The position numbers and the translations under genes were made by a program. DNA of 64,000 nucleotides from Arthrobacter sp. Hiyo4 (GTDB lineage: Bacteria; Actinomycetota; Actinomycetes; Actinomycetales; Micrococcaceae). Where the stretch lies: NCBI GenBank assembly GCA_002370555.1, contig AP014718.1, forward strand, positions 1-64,000, written 5' to 3'. Numbering within the stretch: position 1 is the stretch's first letter; each line of letters opens with the position of its first letter. Below the pieces are notes generated by a model. It had not been told where the DNA came from, made no database searches, and saw only the letters and a list, made by a program, of their open reading frames with translations. This document shows positions 62,117-64,000 of this stretch, piece after piece.

Positions 62117-63781
62117 GCTACGGCGCGCAGGTTGGGGGCAATCCGGGCAGTTCGCCGGGTTTGCAGTTGGGCAGGGCGGACGTTGGCTCAGCCGATGCCG
62201 GCGAGGACGGCGGAGTGGTGGGCGTCGTAGCCGGGACAGGGACGGCGTACGTCACAGTTACTTCAGCCCCTTGGGCACGGTGCCCGTGGGGTTGACCTGC
62301 AGCACCGTTCCGGCAGCGGAAGTACTCTGCTGCGGGATGACCCGGACGGAAAGGCCCATGGTTTCCAGCGTCCCCTGGACCTGACGGTAGTCCTTCCCGA
62401 GGTAGGCCGCAGAAATGATGTCCACCGTGCTGGGCGTGGGAGTGGGCGTGGGCGCATCGGTGGTCCGGCTGGGCGTAGGTGTAGCGGACGCCGAGGTCTT
62501 TGTCGGGCTGGCGCTGGTGGACGGCGGGGTGCTTGATGCCGAGTTGGTGACGGTACTTGCCGGGTTAAAAATCCCCTGCTGCGTCAGGAAGAACCCCACC
62601 AGCGCGAACAGGACCAGCACGATCAGGGCGACCAGAGGCCACGTCCAGGGGCTGCGGCCGCGACGGTCGGGCTCGTCGGCCGGCTCGTCGTCGTACTTCT
62701 CTTCCTCCTGCACCCAGCTGCGCTCCGCAGCCAGCGCGTCCGCACGCGAAAGCGTGCTCCCGGCGCCCGCGGCCGCGGCGCCGACTGCAGCTCCGCCGGC
62801 AGCAGCACCCAGTACGGGCAGGGCGGACGTCGATGTCGTGTTGCTGTCCTTCTGGGCGATGACGCCGGTGGGTGCTGTGGCAATGTCCACCGGCGCGGTA
62901 ATGGGGCCCGTGGTTGCCTCGAAGAGCAGCATGCCGGGAACCGCTGCGTGCGCGGCGTCGATATCGCCGTTGCGGATGGCCTCGGCGGCTTCGGACAGTT
63001 TGATGGCGTTGGCTGGGCGGTTCTTGGGATCCTTGGCCAGCATGGACATCAGGAGCGCGCGGACCGGTTTGGGCAGGGTCTCCGGAAGCGGCGGCGGGGC
63101 GTCGTTGACCTGGGCCAAGGCAATGGCGATCTGGGATTCGCCGGAGAAGGGCCGGTGCCCGGTGAGGCACTCATAGCCGATCACGCCGAGGGAGTAGATG
63201 TCCGAGGCGCCGGTAGCGGTCTGGCCGGTGGCCTGCTCGGGGGCGAGGTACTGGGCGGTGCCCATCACCTGGCCCGTCTGTGTCAGCGGGACCTGGTCGG
63301 CCAGGCGGGCGATGCCGAAGTCGGTGACCTTGACCCGGCCGTCGGGGGTGATCAGCAGGTTGCCCGGCTTGATATCGCGGTGGACCAGCCCCTGGGCGTG
63401 GGCGACGGAAAGCGCGCGCGCGGTCTGCGCCATCATGGACAGCGTCCGGTCCGGGGACAGCACCTGCTCGTGCTCGATGATGCTGCTCAGCGGCTGTCCA
63501 GGGACGAGTTCCATGACCAGGTAGGCGGAGCCATCTTCTTCGCCGTAGTCAAAGACATTGGCGATGCCCACGTGGTTCAGGAGGGCGGTGTGGCGTGCCT
63601 CGGCGCGGAACCTCTGGAGGAAACCGGGATCCCCGGTGTATTCCTCCTTGAGCACCTTGATGGCGACAATGCGGCCCAGGACCTGGTCCTTGGCCTTCCA
63701 GACCTCTCCCATCCCGCCGATCGCAATCCGCGTGGTCAGCTGGAATCTGCCGCCGAGGGTGATTCCCGTTGTAGGCCTCAC
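62117..63781 (-). CDS. pknA: Serine/threonine protein kinase PknA
   Basis: Kinase domain residues about 10-270: [45 protein letters not shown] and YLAPEQATG. An Ala/Gly-rich linker, a membrane span ([20 protein letters not shown]) and a Ser/Thr/Pro stalk follow, with a single PASTA-like domain ([20 protein letters not shown]). The frame shifts near 62270; the repaired end runs [20 protein letters not shown] and finishes [11 protein letters not shown] 63781 overlaps the upstream PBP stop. With PknB it controls wall synthesis and division. Confidence 0.92.
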
Positions 63782-64000
63782 TTATTCAACACCGCCTCAA
63801 AAATCTTCTTCGCGTTCGGACTGGTTAGCTGTGCGCCGGTGGTGATGTCTACGCCTTCCATGACGATGGTGACGCTCACCTCCGGGTTGTTCGAGGGGGC
63901 AAACCCGGTGAACCATGAGTTGTTCAGGCCGTTGCCCAGTTCAGCGGTTCCGGTCTTGCCGGCCACTTGGACACCGGGGACGGCCGCCCCTCGGGCTATG
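63778..64000 (-). CDS. pbpA: Penicillin-binding protein PbpA, C-terminal end
   Basis: Only the last part of the transpeptidase domain is inside the window. The KTG motif [20 protein letters not shown] and [17 protein letters not shown] are typical of PbpA next to pknA. TGA at 63780-63778 overlaps the pknA start (GTGA). The gene continues beyond the right edge. Confidence 0.9.
   Translation of the reverse strand, partial: IARGAAVPGVQVAGKTGTAELGNGLNNSWFTGFAPSNNPEVSVTIVMEGVDITTGAQLTSPNAKKIFEAVLNK

Overview
The window is the replication-origin region of a high-G+C actinobacterium. Gene order and protein sequences fit the Micrococcaceae (Arthrobacter or Pseudarthrobacter type): murJ - pseudokinase - trxB - trxA // parB - parA - rsmG - jag - yidC - yidD - rnpA - rpmH // dnaA - dnaN - gnd - recF - dciA - gyrB - gyrA - DUF3566 - tRNA-Ile - DLW-39 - tRNA-Ala, then ppiA, rhomboid, crgA, sortase E, pabA/trpG-like, pknB, pknA, pbpA. 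Genus is inferred from synteny, not from a database search.

Layout. 0-18.3 kb is an accessory/metabolic arm, nearly all on the minus strand: two GT2 glycosyltransferases, an M18 aminopeptidase, a secreted intradiol-dioxygenase-like lipoprotein, an ABC exporter with a damaged two-component system, a PAP2-diacylglycerol-kinase fusion, an MFS/DeoR pair, an ABC-F ATPase, a lipoprotein PBP, an FAD oxidoreductase and a GT87-like mannosyltransferase. 18.4-19.0 kb holds two tiny ORFs with very strong ribosome binding sites. 19.1-27.5 kb carries a phosphoglycerate-mutase-like phosphatase, pcnB, a Nudix hydrolase, murJ, a degenerate kinase-like membrane protein, trxB and trxA. 27.5-32.94 kb is about 5.4 kb without a credible gene; it holds eight parS sites, two tandem DnaA-box-like arrays and two microsatellites. 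A ninth parS lies in the parB terminator and a tenth just upstream of parA. 33-50.9 kb is the core origin cluster, with oriC between dnaA and dnaN. 50.9-64 kb continues with tRNAs, transport, a GT2, cyclophilin, rhomboid, an AhpD-like gene flanked by many DnaA boxes, Tag glycosylase, crgA, sortase, the serine/threonine kinases pknB and pknA, and the C-terminal end of a PBP.

How it works together. DnaA, its boxes, DnaN, RecF, DciA and gyrase start and sustain replication. ParA, ParB and the ten parS sites segregate the origin. RsmG, Jag, YidC, YidD, RnpA and RpmH form the usual translation and membrane-insertion cluster. MurJ, the pseudokinase, CrgA, PknA, PknB and PbpA form the cell-wall and division module.

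Data quality. About half of the protein genes, including essential single-copy ones (dnaA, recF, gyrA, gyrB, parA, yidC, murJ, pknB), are broken by one-base shifts. Where I could place them exactly (dnaA, gyrB) they fall in G or C runs. This pattern is most simply consensus error, so the broken genes are annotated here as single intact loci unless there is other evidence of loss.
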